A DNA stretch of 64,000 nt, taken from Pseudomonadota bacterium. GTDB lineage: Bacteria > Pseudomonadota > Alphaproteobacteria > Rhizobiales > Xanthobacteraceae. Positions 51,298 to 62,281 of this stretch are shown in pieces. Position 1 is the stretch's first letter. Every line of letters starts with the position of its first letter. Position numbers and translations under genes: made by a program. The notes under the pieces were generated by a model. The model searched no databases, was not told the origin of the DNA, and worked only from the letters and a program-made list of their open reading frames with translations. The DNA is taken from positions 124,001 to 188,000 of the forward strand of contig JAFEFL010000070.1 in assembly GCA_018240595.1 (NCBI GenBank). The letters are read 5' to 3'.

Positions 51298-53286
51298 TTA
51301 CTCCGCGGCGAGCGCGAGAACGGGGCGCGGCAGTTCCGGGAAACGGGCGCAGGCCTCGGCAAAAGCGGCATCGACGCCAACGCGCCCGCTGCGTTCCGTC
51401 CCAGTCATGCGGCGAAAGATTTCGGTCTTGCAGAAAAAGCGCCAGTGAATCGGCAGACTGTTCAATATCTCGTGCAACCGGTCGTAAGCTTGCGCCGTCC
51501 ATTGTGCTTCATAGCCGGAGCGCTCGGGGCCAAAATGGAAATGGCCTGACGGCGCCGGCATCGCGGCGCGTGCGGCGCGCGTCGCGGCTTCATCCACCGT
51601 GCCATCCTGGAGGACGACGCCATAGTCGGCGCGCGCCGATGCCTCAGAGACATAACCGCGCGCCACGTCCTGCGCCACGCGCCATGGTTCGCGCTCGGCC
51701 GGGCTGCCGCGTCCGCCGCCACCGGCCGAGCACACCATCAGCACATCGCCGGGCTGCAGAACGGCCGTATCGATATTGCCGAGCCGGCGCTCGTTCGCCG
51801 TGCCGGGATTGACAACCATGTCCGACAGACCGGCCGCCTTACCACCAAGCACGCCCCAAGGGCGGAAGAAACTGCGGTCGCGGTTGCGCGCCGTGATCCG
51901 GCTGTCGGGCGCGAAGACGCGGAACGCCATCTCGGTCGCAAGACCGCCGCGCCAGCGCCCCGGCCCGCCGCTGTCCTTGGCCAGACCGTAGCGCACGATC
52001 TCGACCGGCGTTTCGGTCTCGGTGATTTCGATCGGCGTGTTCTTCAGATAGGCGGCGTCCGCGCCGGAACCGTTGGTGCCGTCGCGGTGCGGCATGCCGC
52101 CGCCGCCGCCCACGACCGGATTCACAGCGGCAATGACGGTGCGGTGCGTCCGCTCGTCCGTAGTCATCACATTGACGATGCAGTTGTTGCCCGCCGGCGC
52201 CGCCGGTAACCGCTCCGGCGCTGCCTGGCTGAAGGCGCCGAAGATCACCGAGCGGAGCCGTGCACAAGTCAGCGAGCGCATACCCACCGCTGCCGGATAG
52301 ACTGGATTCAGCACCGATCCTTCAGGCGCGATACAGGTGAAAGGCCGCGTCAGTCCGGTGTTGAGCAGGATCTGAGGATTCAGCGTGTAAAGAACGTAAT
52401 AGACGCCAACCAACAGGATCGTATGCCGCGGATCGCCTCCCGACGGGACGTTGAGCGACGACGCCAGTTGCGGATCGGACCCGGTGAAATCGAGGACCGC
52501 CTCATCGCCTCTGATCGTCAAAGCGAGCTTCAGGCGGCAGGGATTGGCCTCGACGCTGTCCTCATCGGCGTAATCAGCGAAATCGTAGGTGCCGTCCGGG
52601 ATCGACCGAAGCACGGCGCGCGCCTGCGCCTCGGCATGGTCGAGCAGCGCATCGACACCTTCGAGGAACGCGTCCTTGCCGAACTTCCTGACCATCTGCA
52701 GGATCTTGCGCTCGCCGGTGTTCAGCGCTCCGACCAGCGCCTTGATATCGCCGATGTTCAGATCCGGCTTCCGCACATTCGTCGTCATGATGCGGAGGAT
52801 CTTCTCGTCGAACACACCTTCGTTCACAAGCTTCATCGGCGGAAAGCGAATGCCTTCCTGATGAATCTCGGTGAGCGCGCGGGACAGCGAGGCCGGCACC
52901 GCGCCGCCCATGTCGGTGTTGTGGATGTGACCGCCGCTGAAGGCGACGATCTCGCCGTCGACGAAGACCGGCTTCCAGAGATGGGTGTCGGGCGCATGCG
53001 TCGCGACATGACCCGAATAGGGATCGTTGGTGAAGGCAATGTCCCCCGGCCGGTAGTCGCCGATCATGTCGATGGCGCGCGTATAGGTCAGGCCCGGATA
53101 CCAGGTCGCGCCAAGCTCCATCGGCACGCCGAACGTCCGCCCGGCGCGGTCGATCAGCATGACCGTGAAATCCTCAGTCTCCTTTACGAAAGCGGAGTGC
53201 GCCGTGCGATGCAGCGTATGGGCCATATTCTCGGCCGCCGCCCGAGCATGGTTGGCCAGAACCTGGAGGTTGCTGCGGTCAAACAT
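51298..53286 (-). CDS. hyuB: Hydantoinase B / oxoprolinase B-family subunit
   Basis: 662 residues. Family segments NDPYSGHVATHAPD (about 87-100) and HIHNTDMGG (about 120-128) carry likely metal ligands, followed by GGGGGMP and RWRGG near 400-450. Forms an ATP-dependent amide-ring hydrolase (or carboxylase, as in acetone/acetophenone carboxylases) with HyuA. Start overlaps the hyuA stop by 8 bases. The C-terminal 80 residues are extra compared with many family members. Confidence 0.9.
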   Translation of the reverse strand: MFDRSNLQVLANHARAAAENMAHTLHRTAHSAFVKETEDFTVMLIDRAGRTFGVPMELGATWYPGLTYTRAIDMIGDYRPGDIAFTNDPYSGHVATHAPDTHLWKPVFVDGEIVAFSGGHIHNTDMGGAVPASLSRALTEIHQEGIRFPPMKLVNEGVFDEKILRIMTTNVRKPDLNIGDIKALVGALNTGERKILQMVRKFGKDAFLEGVDALLDHAEAQARAVLRSIPDGTYDFADYADEDSVEANPCRLKLALTIRGDEAVLDFTGSDPQLASSLNVPSGGDPRHTILLVGVYYVLYTLNPQILLNTGLTRPFTCIAPEGSVLNPVYPAAVGMRSLTCARLRSVIFGAFSQAAPERLPAAPAGNNCIVNVMTTDERTHRTVIAAVNPVVGGGGGMPHRDGTNGSGADAAYLKNTPIEITETETPVEIVRYGLAKDSGGPGRWRGGLATEMAFRVFAPDSRITARNRDRSFFRPWGVLGGKAAGLSDMVVNPGTANERRLGNIDTAVLQPGDVLMVCSAGGGGRGSPAEREPWRVAQDVARGYVSEASARADYGVVLQDGTVDEAATRAARAAMPAPSGHFHFGPERSGYEAQWTAQAYDRLHEILNSLPIHWRFFCKTEIFRRMTGTERSGRVGVDAAFAEACARFPELPRPVLALAAE

Positions 53287-55354
53287 CGAGGTCGTCCCCG
53301 AACGTCAGATGAAGATTTGCATGTCGATCGACACGGACGCTGGCGCCGGGCGGAATGGCCAATGTCGTGTCCTCCTGCGCGACGACCGCCGGGCCTGCGA
53401 ATGTCGCGCCGGGTGAAAGGTCTTCGCGCGCATAGAGGCCAACCGCGCGGATCGCGCCATCAACATAGATCGGCACGTCGCGAAGCGGCTTAGCCGGCGT
53501 TGCAATCTCGGTGGCTTCCGGAAAGGCCAGCGCCGGCCCAGGACCGATCGCGGTCAGGCGCAAGTTCACGATTTCGATCGCGCCGTTGGGGTCATCGAAG
53601 TCGTAAACCTGCCGATGCGCGTCGTGGAAGGCGGCTGCAATCGCCGCGAGTTCACCGTTCTCGATCCAGGCAGAATTCAACGTGACCTCGATTTCGTAGC
53701 TTTGGCCGACATAACGCATGTCGGCGGAAAGCCCGAGACGCGGCGGGCCCCGATGGCCCTGCTGGGCAAGCCAGGCCCGGCCCTCGCCTTCCAGCGCCAC
53801 CGTGGTTTCGCGCAACCGGCCGAGCGCGTCGGCCGAGAGGCGCTCGAACACGGTGCGGATGAAATCGCCGCGCAGGTCCGCGACGAGACCACCGAGCGCC
53901 GACACGACTCCGGGACGGCGCGGCGCCATCACCCGGCGCATGCCGATTTCGCGCGCCAGGAAAGCGCCGAGCATCGGCCCGCCGCCGCCGAACGGCATCA
54001 ACACAAAATCACGCAGGTCGACGCCGGCCCGCGAGATCAGCTTCTCGACCTCGACAAACATTTCCGACACCGCGATATCGAGAATGGACGCAGCCGTTTC
54101 CTCGACGCTCTTGCCGAGCTTGACCGCAAGCTGGCCGACCACCGCACGGGCGAGTTCCACGTCGATGGTCAATTGGCCATAGGCCACGGCCGTATGGCCG
54201 AGCCAGCCGCAGACAGCCATGGCGTCGGTGACCGTCGCCTCCGTGCCGCCGCGCCCGTAACAAGCCGGCCCCGGCGTGGAACCGGCGCTGTGCGGTCCGA
54301 CGCGCAGCACGCCCTGCTCGTCGACACACGCGATCGAGCCGCCGCCGATCCCGATCGAGGACACCGACACGGACGGGATATATAGCGGGAATTCGCCGAT
54401 GGTTTCGCCGACACCGAATTGCGGCTCGCCGTCGATGATCAAGGCAAAGTCAGCCGAGGTGCCGCCGATATCGAGCGTCAGCACCTGCGACTCGCCGGCC
54501 TGGCGCGCCAGCCAAGCCGCCCCGATCACGCCCGATGCGGTGCCCGACAGCAGCATGTTGACGCAAGCGCGCTTGCCCTCGGCAGCGTTCATCAGGCCGC
54601 CATTCGACTTCGTCAGCATGGGCCGTGCCGGCACGCCTTTGTCCGCCAATGTCGTTTCCAGCGCCGAGAGATAACCGGCGACACGCGGATGGACGTAGCC
54701 GTTCAGGATCGCCGTCGTCGTCCGTTCGTATTCGCGAATCACCGGCCAGACCTCCGAGCCGGAGAAGACAAACAGTTCGGGCGCCAGCCGCGCGACTTCG
54801 CCGGCAACTTGCGCTTCCTGCCTGCCGTCACGCCAGGCATGCAGAAAGGAGATGATGAAGCCTTCCACCCCGGCCGCCTTCGCGGTCCGCACCGCGTCCG
54901 CGACCGCCGCGAGATCCGGCGCCACGGTCTCGCTGCCGTCGGCGCGCATACGCGCCGGAATGCCGAAGATCATGTCACGGGTAATGAGCTGTTCGGGCCG
55001 CGCGCAGAACAGCGAATACATGTCAGGCATACGTAGCCGCGCAAGCTCGATGACGTCCTCGAAATTCCTGTTGGTGATCAGGGCCAGCTTGACGCCCTTG
55101 CGCTGGATGATCGTGTTGATGCCCACGGTCGTACCATGGACGAAGCGCGTCACCTTTTCGGGCGCCAGCCCTTCGCGTTCCGCCAGCAATTCGAGCCCGG
55201 TCATCAACTCGGCTCCCGGATTGCCCGGCGTCGTCAACACCTTCAGCGAGGCGACACGACCCGACTTCTGCTCAAGCGCACAAAAGTCGATGAATGTGCC
55301 GCCGATATCGACGCCGATCTTCCAGTCGGCCTTGGAGATTACCGCGCCGTCCAT
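53279..55354 (-). CDS. hyuA: Hydantoinase A / oxoprolinase A-family subunit
   Basis: 691 residues from an ATG at 55354; an ATG at 55393 (704 residues) is also possible. The ASKHA-fold phosphate loop GVDIGGTFIDF lies near the N-terminus, with a second GGTSADF in the middle. ATP-binding partner of HyuB. Upstream is a hairpin and a bicupin gene on the same strand, so the three may form an operon. The pair could open a hydantoin, pyroglutamate-like or other cyclic amide; the substrate is not readable. Confidence 0.9.
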   Translation of the reverse strand: MDGAVISKADWKIGVDIGGTFIDFCALEQKSGRVASLKVLTTPGNPGAELMTGLELLAEREGLAPEKVTRFVHGTTVGINTIIQRKGVKLALITNRNFEDVIELARLRMPDMYSLFCARPEQLITRDMIFGIPARMRADGSETVAPDLAAVADAVRTAKAAGVEGFIISFLHAWRDGRQEAQVAGEVARLAPELFVFSGSEVWPVIREYERTTTAILNGYVHPRVAGYLSALETTLADKGVPARPMLTKSNGGLMNAAEGKRACVNMLLSGTASGVIGAAWLARQAGESQVLTLDIGGTSADFALIIDGEPQFGVGETIGEFPLYIPSVSVSSIGIGGGSIACVDEQGVLRVGPHSAGSTPGPACYGRGGTEATVTDAMAVCGWLGHTAVAYGQLTIDVELARAVVGQLAVKLGKSVEETAASILDIAVSEMFVEVEKLISRAGVDLRDFVLMPFGGGGPMLGAFLAREIGMRRVMAPRRPGVVSALGGLVADLRGDFIRTVFERLSADALGRLRETTVALEGEGRAWLAQQGHRGPPRLGLSADMRYVGQSYEIEVTLNSAWIENGELAAIAAAFHDAHRQVYDFDDPNGAIEIVNLRLTAIGPGPALAFPEATEIATPAKPLRDVPIYVDGAIRAVGLYAREDLSPGATFAGPAVVAQEDTTLAIPPGASVRVDRHANLHLTFGDDLDV

Positions 55355-55432
55355 GATCTGTGTTTCCAACTCAGGTTGGAAGAACCGTGACATAGGCGGC
55401 GGCGGCCGGTCCAAGACCGAAGTGGGGCGACC

Positions 55433-55456
55433 CTATAAGCCCGTCTTATAGACGGG
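55433..55456. repeat. Nested inverted repeats
   Basis: CTATAAG (55433-55439) and CTTATAG (55445-55451) form one inverted repeat; CCCGTC (55440-55445) and GACGGG (55451-55456) around TTATA form a tighter hairpin that overlaps it. The two structures exclude each other. It lies between the bicupin and hyuA, 80 bases or more upstream of the hyuA start. An operator, or an intercistronic attenuator; no T tract. Confidence 0.5.
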
Positions 55457-55482
55457 GCGTTCGAGATGGCCGCGAACGACTG

Positions 55483-56238
55483 TCAGCCGCGCTTGGTCAG
55501 CACCTTGCAGTAGATCTTGCGGACGTAGCCGTTCGACTGCCAGATGTTGGATATGCCGCGATCGACGATCAGCGTGTCGCCCGGGCCGAACATGCGGGAT
55601 TCGCCGACGGCATTGGTGAGCGTAACCTTTCCTTCGGTGAGGTACATCAGCTCGTAATCGGCGATGGCGTTGAGCTTGCGTGTATAGGCTGTCGCATCCC
55701 ACATGCCGACCACGAAATGGCCGCTCGGATCGGTGTAAACGAGCTTGCGCCCGGTCACCGGCGGCGGCGAACTCAGCAGCAATTCGGCGGACGGCGGCGG
55801 TAGCGGCGACAGTTCGTCCTTCGGGTTCGGCACGAGAACGGAAAGGTCCCCTGCGTTGGCCGGCCCCGGCGACGAACCGGCATACAGCATGAAGAAAATG
55901 CGCGTGCCGGCCGTCTGCGACCACCGGCAGCTCAGCCCGCGCGGGATGACGCAACTGCCGCCTTTCGCGACTTTGGTGACGCGCCCTTTCGCGTCTGCGA
56001 TGATGACTTCACCTGCCGTAACGATCATGTACTTGTCGACCGGGAATGCCTCAATCGGCGCATCGAACGCCTTCAGTTCCGCGGCACCGGCGAACATGCC
56101 GTGCTCTTCCACGCGCGTGTAATAGAAGCCCCGTTTGAAGAAGGCGTTCTTCGCAAGATCGGGCGTTCCGGCGTCGACCCATGGCAAAAAGCGCGCGTCG
56201 CGCTGTTCGGCCGGATCGAACGGAGTAATTGGAAACAT
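55483..56238 (-). CDS. Bicupin protein (DUF861/Cupin_3-like)
   Basis: 251 residues from the ATG at 56238 with GAGAGG upstream. Two cupin domains: first about 50-110, second about 160-245 with the Cupin_3-type run WQSNGYVRKIY near the end. Similar architecture to (S)-ureidoglycine aminohydrolase. The ureide/hydantoin-type neighbours make a role in cyclic amide or ureido breakdown plausible, but this is inference. Confidence 0.78.
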   Translation of the reverse strand: MFPITPFDPAEQRDARFLPWVDAGTPDLAKNAFFKRGFYYTRVEEHGMFAGAAELKAFDAPIEAFPVDKYMIVTAGEVIIADAKGRVTKVAKGGSCVIPRGLSCRWSQTAGTRIFFMLYAGSSPGPANAGDLSVLVPNPKDELSPLPPPSAELLLSSPPPVTGRKLVYTDPSGHFVVGMWDATAYTRKLNAIADYELMYLTEGKVTLTNAVGESRMFGPGDTLIVDRGISNIWQSNGYVRKIYCKVLTKRG

Positions 56239-56479
56239 GGGGCCTCTCACCGCTTGTGCCGGGCCATCCCGAAAGCCGGATTGACGTCCGGCCTCGCTCT
56301 TGACCGCGCCACTCAGAATACGGCGCGGCATCAGAATTTTACGCTTCAAATCCGTGCCCGGTCGCTCACTTCGGCTGAAGAGCGTCCATATTTCGGCAGC
56401 CAAGTCACCCGCCTGTCACTATGGTTGAACATCAGGCGGCGGTTCGCGGCGGACGACGCATGCGGGGTTGGAAACCGAG

Positions 56480-57604
56480 ATGTTACCCGAAGAGATTCTG
56501 GCCCGGCTGGTGTCGTTCCCCAGTATTGCCGGTTCGCCCAATGGCAACATCGTCGCCTGGATCCGCGATTACGCGCAGGCCCATGGCGCGACCGTCAACG
56601 CCGTGACGGGACCGGAAGGCGATCGCGCCAATCTTCTGATCACCGTGGGTCCGAAGGATGTGCCCGGCATGATCCTGTCGGGTCACATGGATGTGGTGCC
56701 GGCCGGCGAAGCCGAGTGGACGTCGAACCCGTTCACCTTGCGGCAAGCGGACGACCGTTTGTACGGCCGCGGCGCCACCGACATGAAGGGCTTTCTGGCC
56801 TGCGCGCTTGCTGCGCTGCCGGCGCTGGCGCAGCGCCAACTGGCGCGCCCGATCCATCTTGCCTTCAGCTATGACGAAGAGATCGGCTGCTGCGGCGTGC
56901 CGCATCTGATCGCTGCCCTGCCCTCGCTCTGCGCCAAGCCTTCCGGCTGCGTCGTCGGCGAGCCCTCTGGCATGCGCGCAATCCTGGCGCATAAAGGCAA
57001 GGCAGCGGCACGGGTCGTCGTGCGCGGCGTCTCAGGCCATTCGTCGCGGCCGGATCTCGGCCGCAACGCCATCCACACGATGACCGCGGTGCTCGACGCC
57101 GCCCTGGCGGCGAGCGAGACGCTCAAGGCCGGGCCGTTCGATACCAAATTTGCGCCGCCCTATTCGACCTTGCAGGTCGGCACGATCAGAGGCGGCCAGG
57201 CCGTCAATATCATTCCCGATCTGTGCGTTGCCGAGATCGAAGTCCGCGCGGTCACCGGCGTGTCGCCGCAAGATGCGCTGGCGCCGGTCAAGGCGGCCGT
57301 CGACACCCTCAAAGCCGGCGGCGTCGACGCTCACTGGCAGGTGCTGAGCACCTATCCGGCGCTGTCGCTCGGCGCCGACACGCCGCTCGCCGGCCTGATG
57401 CGTGACGTCACCGGCGAAGCGACCATCGACGCCGTCAGCTTCGGCACCGAAGCCGGGCTCTATCAGGCCGCCGGGATCGACGCCATCATCTGCGGACCCG
57501 GCGACATCGCCCGCGCCCACCGCGCCGATGAATATATCCGCCGCGACGAACTCGCCGCCTGCAGCCGCATGATCGCGCGGATCGGCGAGCGGTGCGCGGC
57601 CTAA
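56480..57604 (+). CDS. M20-family metallopeptidase (ArgE-like acyl-amino-acid deacylase)
   Basis: 374 residues from the ATG at 56480; a TTG 12 bases earlier is possible. Metal/catalytic residues: H69 and D71 (SGHMDVVP), D101 (GATDMKG), E133-E134 (YDEEIGC). Closest to acetylornithine deacetylase. Cleaves an N-acyl or N-carbamoyl amino acid. First gene of a plus-strand operon with the GhrA- and GabD-like genes. The 240 bases before it (56239-56479) show no other gene. Confidence 0.9.
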   Translation: MLPEEILARLVSFPSIAGSPNGNIVAWIRDYAQAHGATVNAVTGPEGDRANLLITVGPKDVPGMILSGHMDVVPAGEAEWTSNPFTLRQADDRLYGRGATDMKGFLACALAALPALAQRQLARPIHLAFSYDEEIGCCGVPHLIAALPSLCAKPSGCVVGEPSGMRAILAHKGKAAARVVVRGVSGHSSRPDLGRNAIHTMTAVLDAALAASETLKAGPFDTKFAPPYSTLQVGTIRGGQAVNIIPDLCVAEIEVRAVTGVSPQDALAPVKAAVDTLKAGGVDAHWQVLSTYPALSLGADTPLAGLMRDVTGEATIDAVSFGTEAGLYQAAGIDAIICGPGDIARAHRADEYIRRDELAACSRMIARIGERCAA

Positions 57605-57616
57605 AGGAGAAGGTCC

Positions 57617-58543
57617 GTGGCGGCTATCCTGTTCAATGTCGATATGAAGCGCGCTCCGGTCTTCGCCGAGGCTCTTGCCCGGGAGTTGCCCGACATCCGT
57701 CTCGTCACCGACAAGACCGCGGTCGATCCGGCGGACGTGCGCTATGTCCTGACCTGGCTCGCACCGGACGATCTGACCCGCTATCCCAATCTCGAAGTCG
57801 TGTTCTCGACCGGCGCCGGCGTCGATCAGATCGATCTCTCCCGCGTACCGGCCCACCTCAAGCTCGTTCGCATGGTCGACGACAGCATCGGCCGCATGAT
57901 GCAGGAATACGCCACCCTGGCGGTACTGGCCCTGCATCGCGACCTGCCCGACTATCTGGCCTTCAAGGCCAAAGGCCAATGGAAGCCGTTGCCCGTGCGT
58001 GCAGCGGCCGAACGGCGTATCGGCGTGCTCGGCCTCGGCGCGCTCGGCCAGGCCGTCATCGAGCGCCTCGTGCCGTTCGGTTTTCCGATCTCGGGCTGGA
58101 GCCGCACGCCGAAGACAATCCCTCACGTTACCTGTTTCCACGGCGATGCGCAGTTCAACGCCTTTCTCGCGCAATCCGACCTGCTGATCTGCATGCTGCC
58201 GTTGACGCCGGAGACGACGGCAATTCTCAACGCCGCGACTTTCGCCGGACTGCCGCGTGGCGCGTCACTCGTGCACATGGGGCGTGGCGGGCATCTCGAT
58301 CAGGCCGCTCTGCTCGAGGCGCTCGACTCTGGGCAACTGTCGGCGGCCTTCATGGACGTCACCATCCCCGAGCCGTTGCCGGCCGACCATCCCATCTGGC
58401 GCCATCCGAAGATCATCCTCACACCCCATATCGCCAGCATCACGCCGTCGGACCGCGTCGCGCGCGCAGTGATCGACAACATCAAGCGGCATCAAGCTGG
58501 CCACGACATGATCGGCCTGATTGACCGCTCGCGCGGCTACTAA
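57617..58543 (+). CDS. D-2-hydroxyacid dehydrogenase, GhrA-like
   Basis: 308 residues from a GTG with AAGGAGA upstream, typical length for glyoxylate/hydroxypyruvate reductase A. NAD motif GLGALGQ (about 137-143), catalytic Arg in MGRGGHLD, and the late histidine in TPHIAS. It starts 12 bases after the M20 gene. Reduces a small 2-oxo acid; exact substrate unknown. Confidence 0.88.
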   Translation: MAAILFNVDMKRAPVFAEALARELPDIRLVTDKTAVDPADVRYVLTWLAPDDLTRYPNLEVVFSTGAGVDQIDLSRVPAHLKLVRMVDDSIGRMMQEYATLAVLALHRDLPDYLAFKAKGQWKPLPVRAAAERRIGVLGLGALGQAVIERLVPFGFPISGWSRTPKTIPHVTCFHGDAQFNAFLAQSDLLICMLPLTPETTAILNAATFAGLPRGASLVHMGRGGHLDQAALLEALDSGQLSAAFMDVTIPEPLPADHPIWRHPKIILTPHIASITPSDRVARAVIDNIKRHQAGHDMIGLIDRSRGY

Positions 58544-58582
58544 ACGATCCGACTTCATTCGCCGCTCCAGGAAAGGCACAAC

Positions 58583-60034
<1,452 letters not shown>

Positions 60035-60048
60035 GAAGCCCACGCCGC

Positions 60049-61326
60049 TCAACGGATGCGGTCGAGCATTTTGTAATAAAGCCCCACCATCGGCAGGAAC
60101 CACGGCTTGCCGGCATAACCGGCGATGGCCGGCCATGCGAGACCGCCAACCGGATTGCGGTCAGGCTTGCCGAGAATGAGATCGGCCATGACGATGCCCA
60201 TGTAGGTGGACATCTGGGCGCCGTGACCCGAATAGCCCATCGCATACCATACGCCGTCGGCGCGGCCGGCCCGCGGGAAGCGGTCCTGCGTCATGTCGAC
60301 GAGGCCACCCCAACAATAATCGATCTCGACATCGGCAAGATGCGGGAAGATCTGCGCCAGACCCGCCCGCAGGATGGCGCCGGATTTGGCATCCGACTTT
60401 TGGTTGACCGTCGCCGAGAAGCGCGCGCGGCCGCCGAACAGCAGCCGCTTGTCCGGCAGCATGCGGAAGTAGTTGCCGATATTCATCGACGTGACGCAAT
60501 TGCGGTTGCCGGGCATGGTCGCCGCGATCTCGGAATCGCTCAACGGCCGCGTTGCGATGATGAAGCTGCCGACCGGGACGATGCGCCGGCGGAAATAGTC
60601 GAACGGCCCTGATGTATAGGCGCCGGTCGCGACTAGGACTTCCCTGGCCGTCACTTTGCCGCGCGCGGTGACGATTTCATGCTTGTCGCCTGCCTGGCGA
60701 CGGCCGGTGACCGCGGCGTTTTCGAAGATCGTCGCGCCATGACGGACCGCGGCGTCGGCCATGCCTGTCGCGAAACGGCCCATGTGCATCATCGCGCTTT
60801 TGCCGAACAGCATGGCGCCATGGAACGCTGTCGAGCCGACCTCGCCGCGAACCTGCTCGGCGCTGAGCAACGCCGTGTCCGGATCAACCTCACGCTGAAC
60901 GACCTCGAAGTCGCGAGCCAAAGCCTCGAAGTGCGCCGGCTTCGACGCCAGCTTCAGCTTGCCGCAGCGGCGGAACGCGCAATCGATCCCCTCCTCTGCC
61001 ACCAGCCGTTCGATCGTCGCGACCGACTCGTCAAAGGCGCGGTATAGCGCCGTCGCCCGCTCCGCCCCGAGCGCGGCCTTGGCCGAAGAAAAACCGTGCG
61101 CTACACCATTGTTGAGATGGCCGCCATTGCGGCCGGAAGCGCCGGAGCCGACTTTATCGGCCTCGAGCACGACGACACGCGCGCCGGACTTCGCCAGATG
61201 GCGCGCCGCCGACACCCCGGTAAAGCCGCCACCGATGACGGCAACGTCGTAAGTGCCGTCAACAGGCCCCGTCGCCGCGCGCCCGAAGCGTGGTGCGGTA
61301 TGCTGCCAGTACGGCTTGAATTGCAT
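60049..61326 (-). CDS. FAD-dependent oxidoreductase (gamma-glutamylputrescine oxidase/PuuB-like)
   Basis: 425 residues. FAD motif VAVIGGGFTGVSAARHL (about 28-44), ASGRNGGHLNNG (about 63-74), typical of PuuB/OrdL. Oxidises a secondary or primary amine to an aldehyde plus ammonia. 15 bases before it on the same strand lies the HAD gene, so they are cotranscribed; gabD is convergent. Substrate likely a polyamine derivative (inference). Confidence 0.88.
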   Translation of the reverse strand: MQFKPYWQHTAPRFGRAATGPVDGTYDVAVIGGGFTGVSAARHLAKSGARVVVLEADKVGSGASGRNGGHLNNGVAHGFSSAKAALGAERATALYRAFDESVATIERLVAEEGIDCAFRRCGKLKLASKPAHFEALARDFEVVQREVDPDTALLSAEQVRGEVGSTAFHGAMLFGKSAMMHMGRFATGMADAAVRHGATIFENAAVTGRRQAGDKHEIVTARGKVTAREVLVATGAYTSGPFDYFRRRIVPVGSFIIATRPLSDSEIAATMPGNRNCVTSMNIGNYFRMLPDKRLLFGGRARFSATVNQKSDAKSGAILRAGLAQIFPHLADVEIDYCWGGLVDMTQDRFPRAGRADGVWYAMGYSGHGAQMSTYMGIVMADLILGKPDRNPVGGLAWPAIAGYAGKPWFLPMVGLYYKMLDRIR

Positions 61327-61341
61327 GGCTCGCGACCGCCC

Positions 61342-62010
61342 TTAGAGACCGACCACGGCCGGCAGTTCGGAAATGTCTTTGATTTCGGTGTATTCGTAGA
61401 ACGGATTGGCCGGTTCGTGGCCACGGTTGACCCAGACCTTGTTCTTGATGCCGAGGTCGTAAGCCGACATCAGATCATAGCGGAACGACGACGAGCAGTG
61501 CATCACGTCTTCCGGATTGCAGTTGAGCATGTCGAACATGTACTCGAAGGCCTGGAAACGCGGCTTGTAAGCATTGGCCTGCTGCGCGGTGTACACCGCG
61601 TAGAACGGCGCGCCGAGCTTGGCGACATTCGACATAATCTGATCGTTCATGGCGTTCGACAGGATCACCAGCGGAATTTCCTTGGCGACCTTGGCGAGCC
61701 CCGCCGGCACGTCGGCATGCGGGCCCCAGGTCGGCACGCGCTCGTAGATCATCCGGGCATCTTCGGCGCGGAACGGCAGGCCGTTTTTCTTGCAGGTGCG
61801 CTCGAAGGAGTTGTGGATGACCTCGTTATAAGGCTTCCAGTCGCCGAGAATTTCGTCGAGCCGGTAGGCCGCGAAATTCTTGATGAACATTGCCATCTTC
61901 GCCGCGTCGAGTTGCGCGCCGAAAACGTCCCTGGCGCCTTCCGCCATCTGGAAATTGGTCAAGGTGCCGTAGCAGTCGAAGGTGATGTATTTCGGGCGGA
62001 AGCGGGTCAT
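61342..62010 (-). CDS. HAD-superfamily hydrolase, haloacid dehalogenase type II-like
   Basis: 222 residues. Nucleophile D12 in TFDCYGTL, SNA near 118-120, K149 in AYKPR and the acidic end SSSFRYDLMSAYDLG give the four HAD motifs with the type II dehalogenase layout. Often found with amine-oxidising flavoproteins, so dehalogenase activity should not be assumed. Upstream partner of the PuuB-like gene. Confidence 0.85.
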   Translation of the reverse strand: MTRFRPKYITFDCYGTLTNFQMAEGARDVFGAQLDAAKMAMFIKNFAAYRLDEILGDWKPYNEVIHNSFERTCKKNGLPFRAEDARMIYERVPTWGPHADVPAGLAKVAKEIPLVILSNAMNDQIMSNVAKLGAPFYAVYTAQQANAYKPRFQAFEYMFDMLNCNPEDVMHCSSSFRYDLMSAYDLGIKNKVWVNRGHEPANPFYEYTEIKDISELPAVVGL

Positions 62011-62112
62011 GGCTGGGCTCGCAAGCGGGAGGCATTGACGCTGCTAGTATAGATGGGTCCGCCACAGCCAATGCACCGCAATCGCGCCGCAGGGACGCAG
62101 AATGTTTCGTGC

Positions 62113-62165
62113 CGGCCCGCCGGTTTGGCATGGAGTTGCGCCATCCGGGCGCGGCCGGCGGGCCG
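62113..62165. repeat. Long GC-rich inverted repeat in a divergent gap
   Basis: Perfect 11-bp arms CGGCCCGCCGG (62113-62123) and CCGGCGGGCCG (62155-62165) around a 31-base loop, in the gap between the HAD gene and the GNAT gene (62011-62281). Could be a REP-like element or a regulator site. No promoter boxes are obvious and no other gene is seen in the gap. Confidence 0.5.
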
Positions 62166-62281
62166 CATAAGATGCGGCACCGGCCGCCGATCTCAGCCAA
62201 AAGATGTCGCCGCTCCGGATTTGTTGGGAGCTTCTTCTCCGCGTCGAGCGCTAAGAAGTCATTCGAGAAAGACTGCGGGCC

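Noticed and set aside
61342..62010. Dehalogenation of a halogenated substrate as the theme of the cluster
   Set aside because: The HAD protein is the only hint, and such proteins are often paired with amine oxidases with no halogen chemistry.
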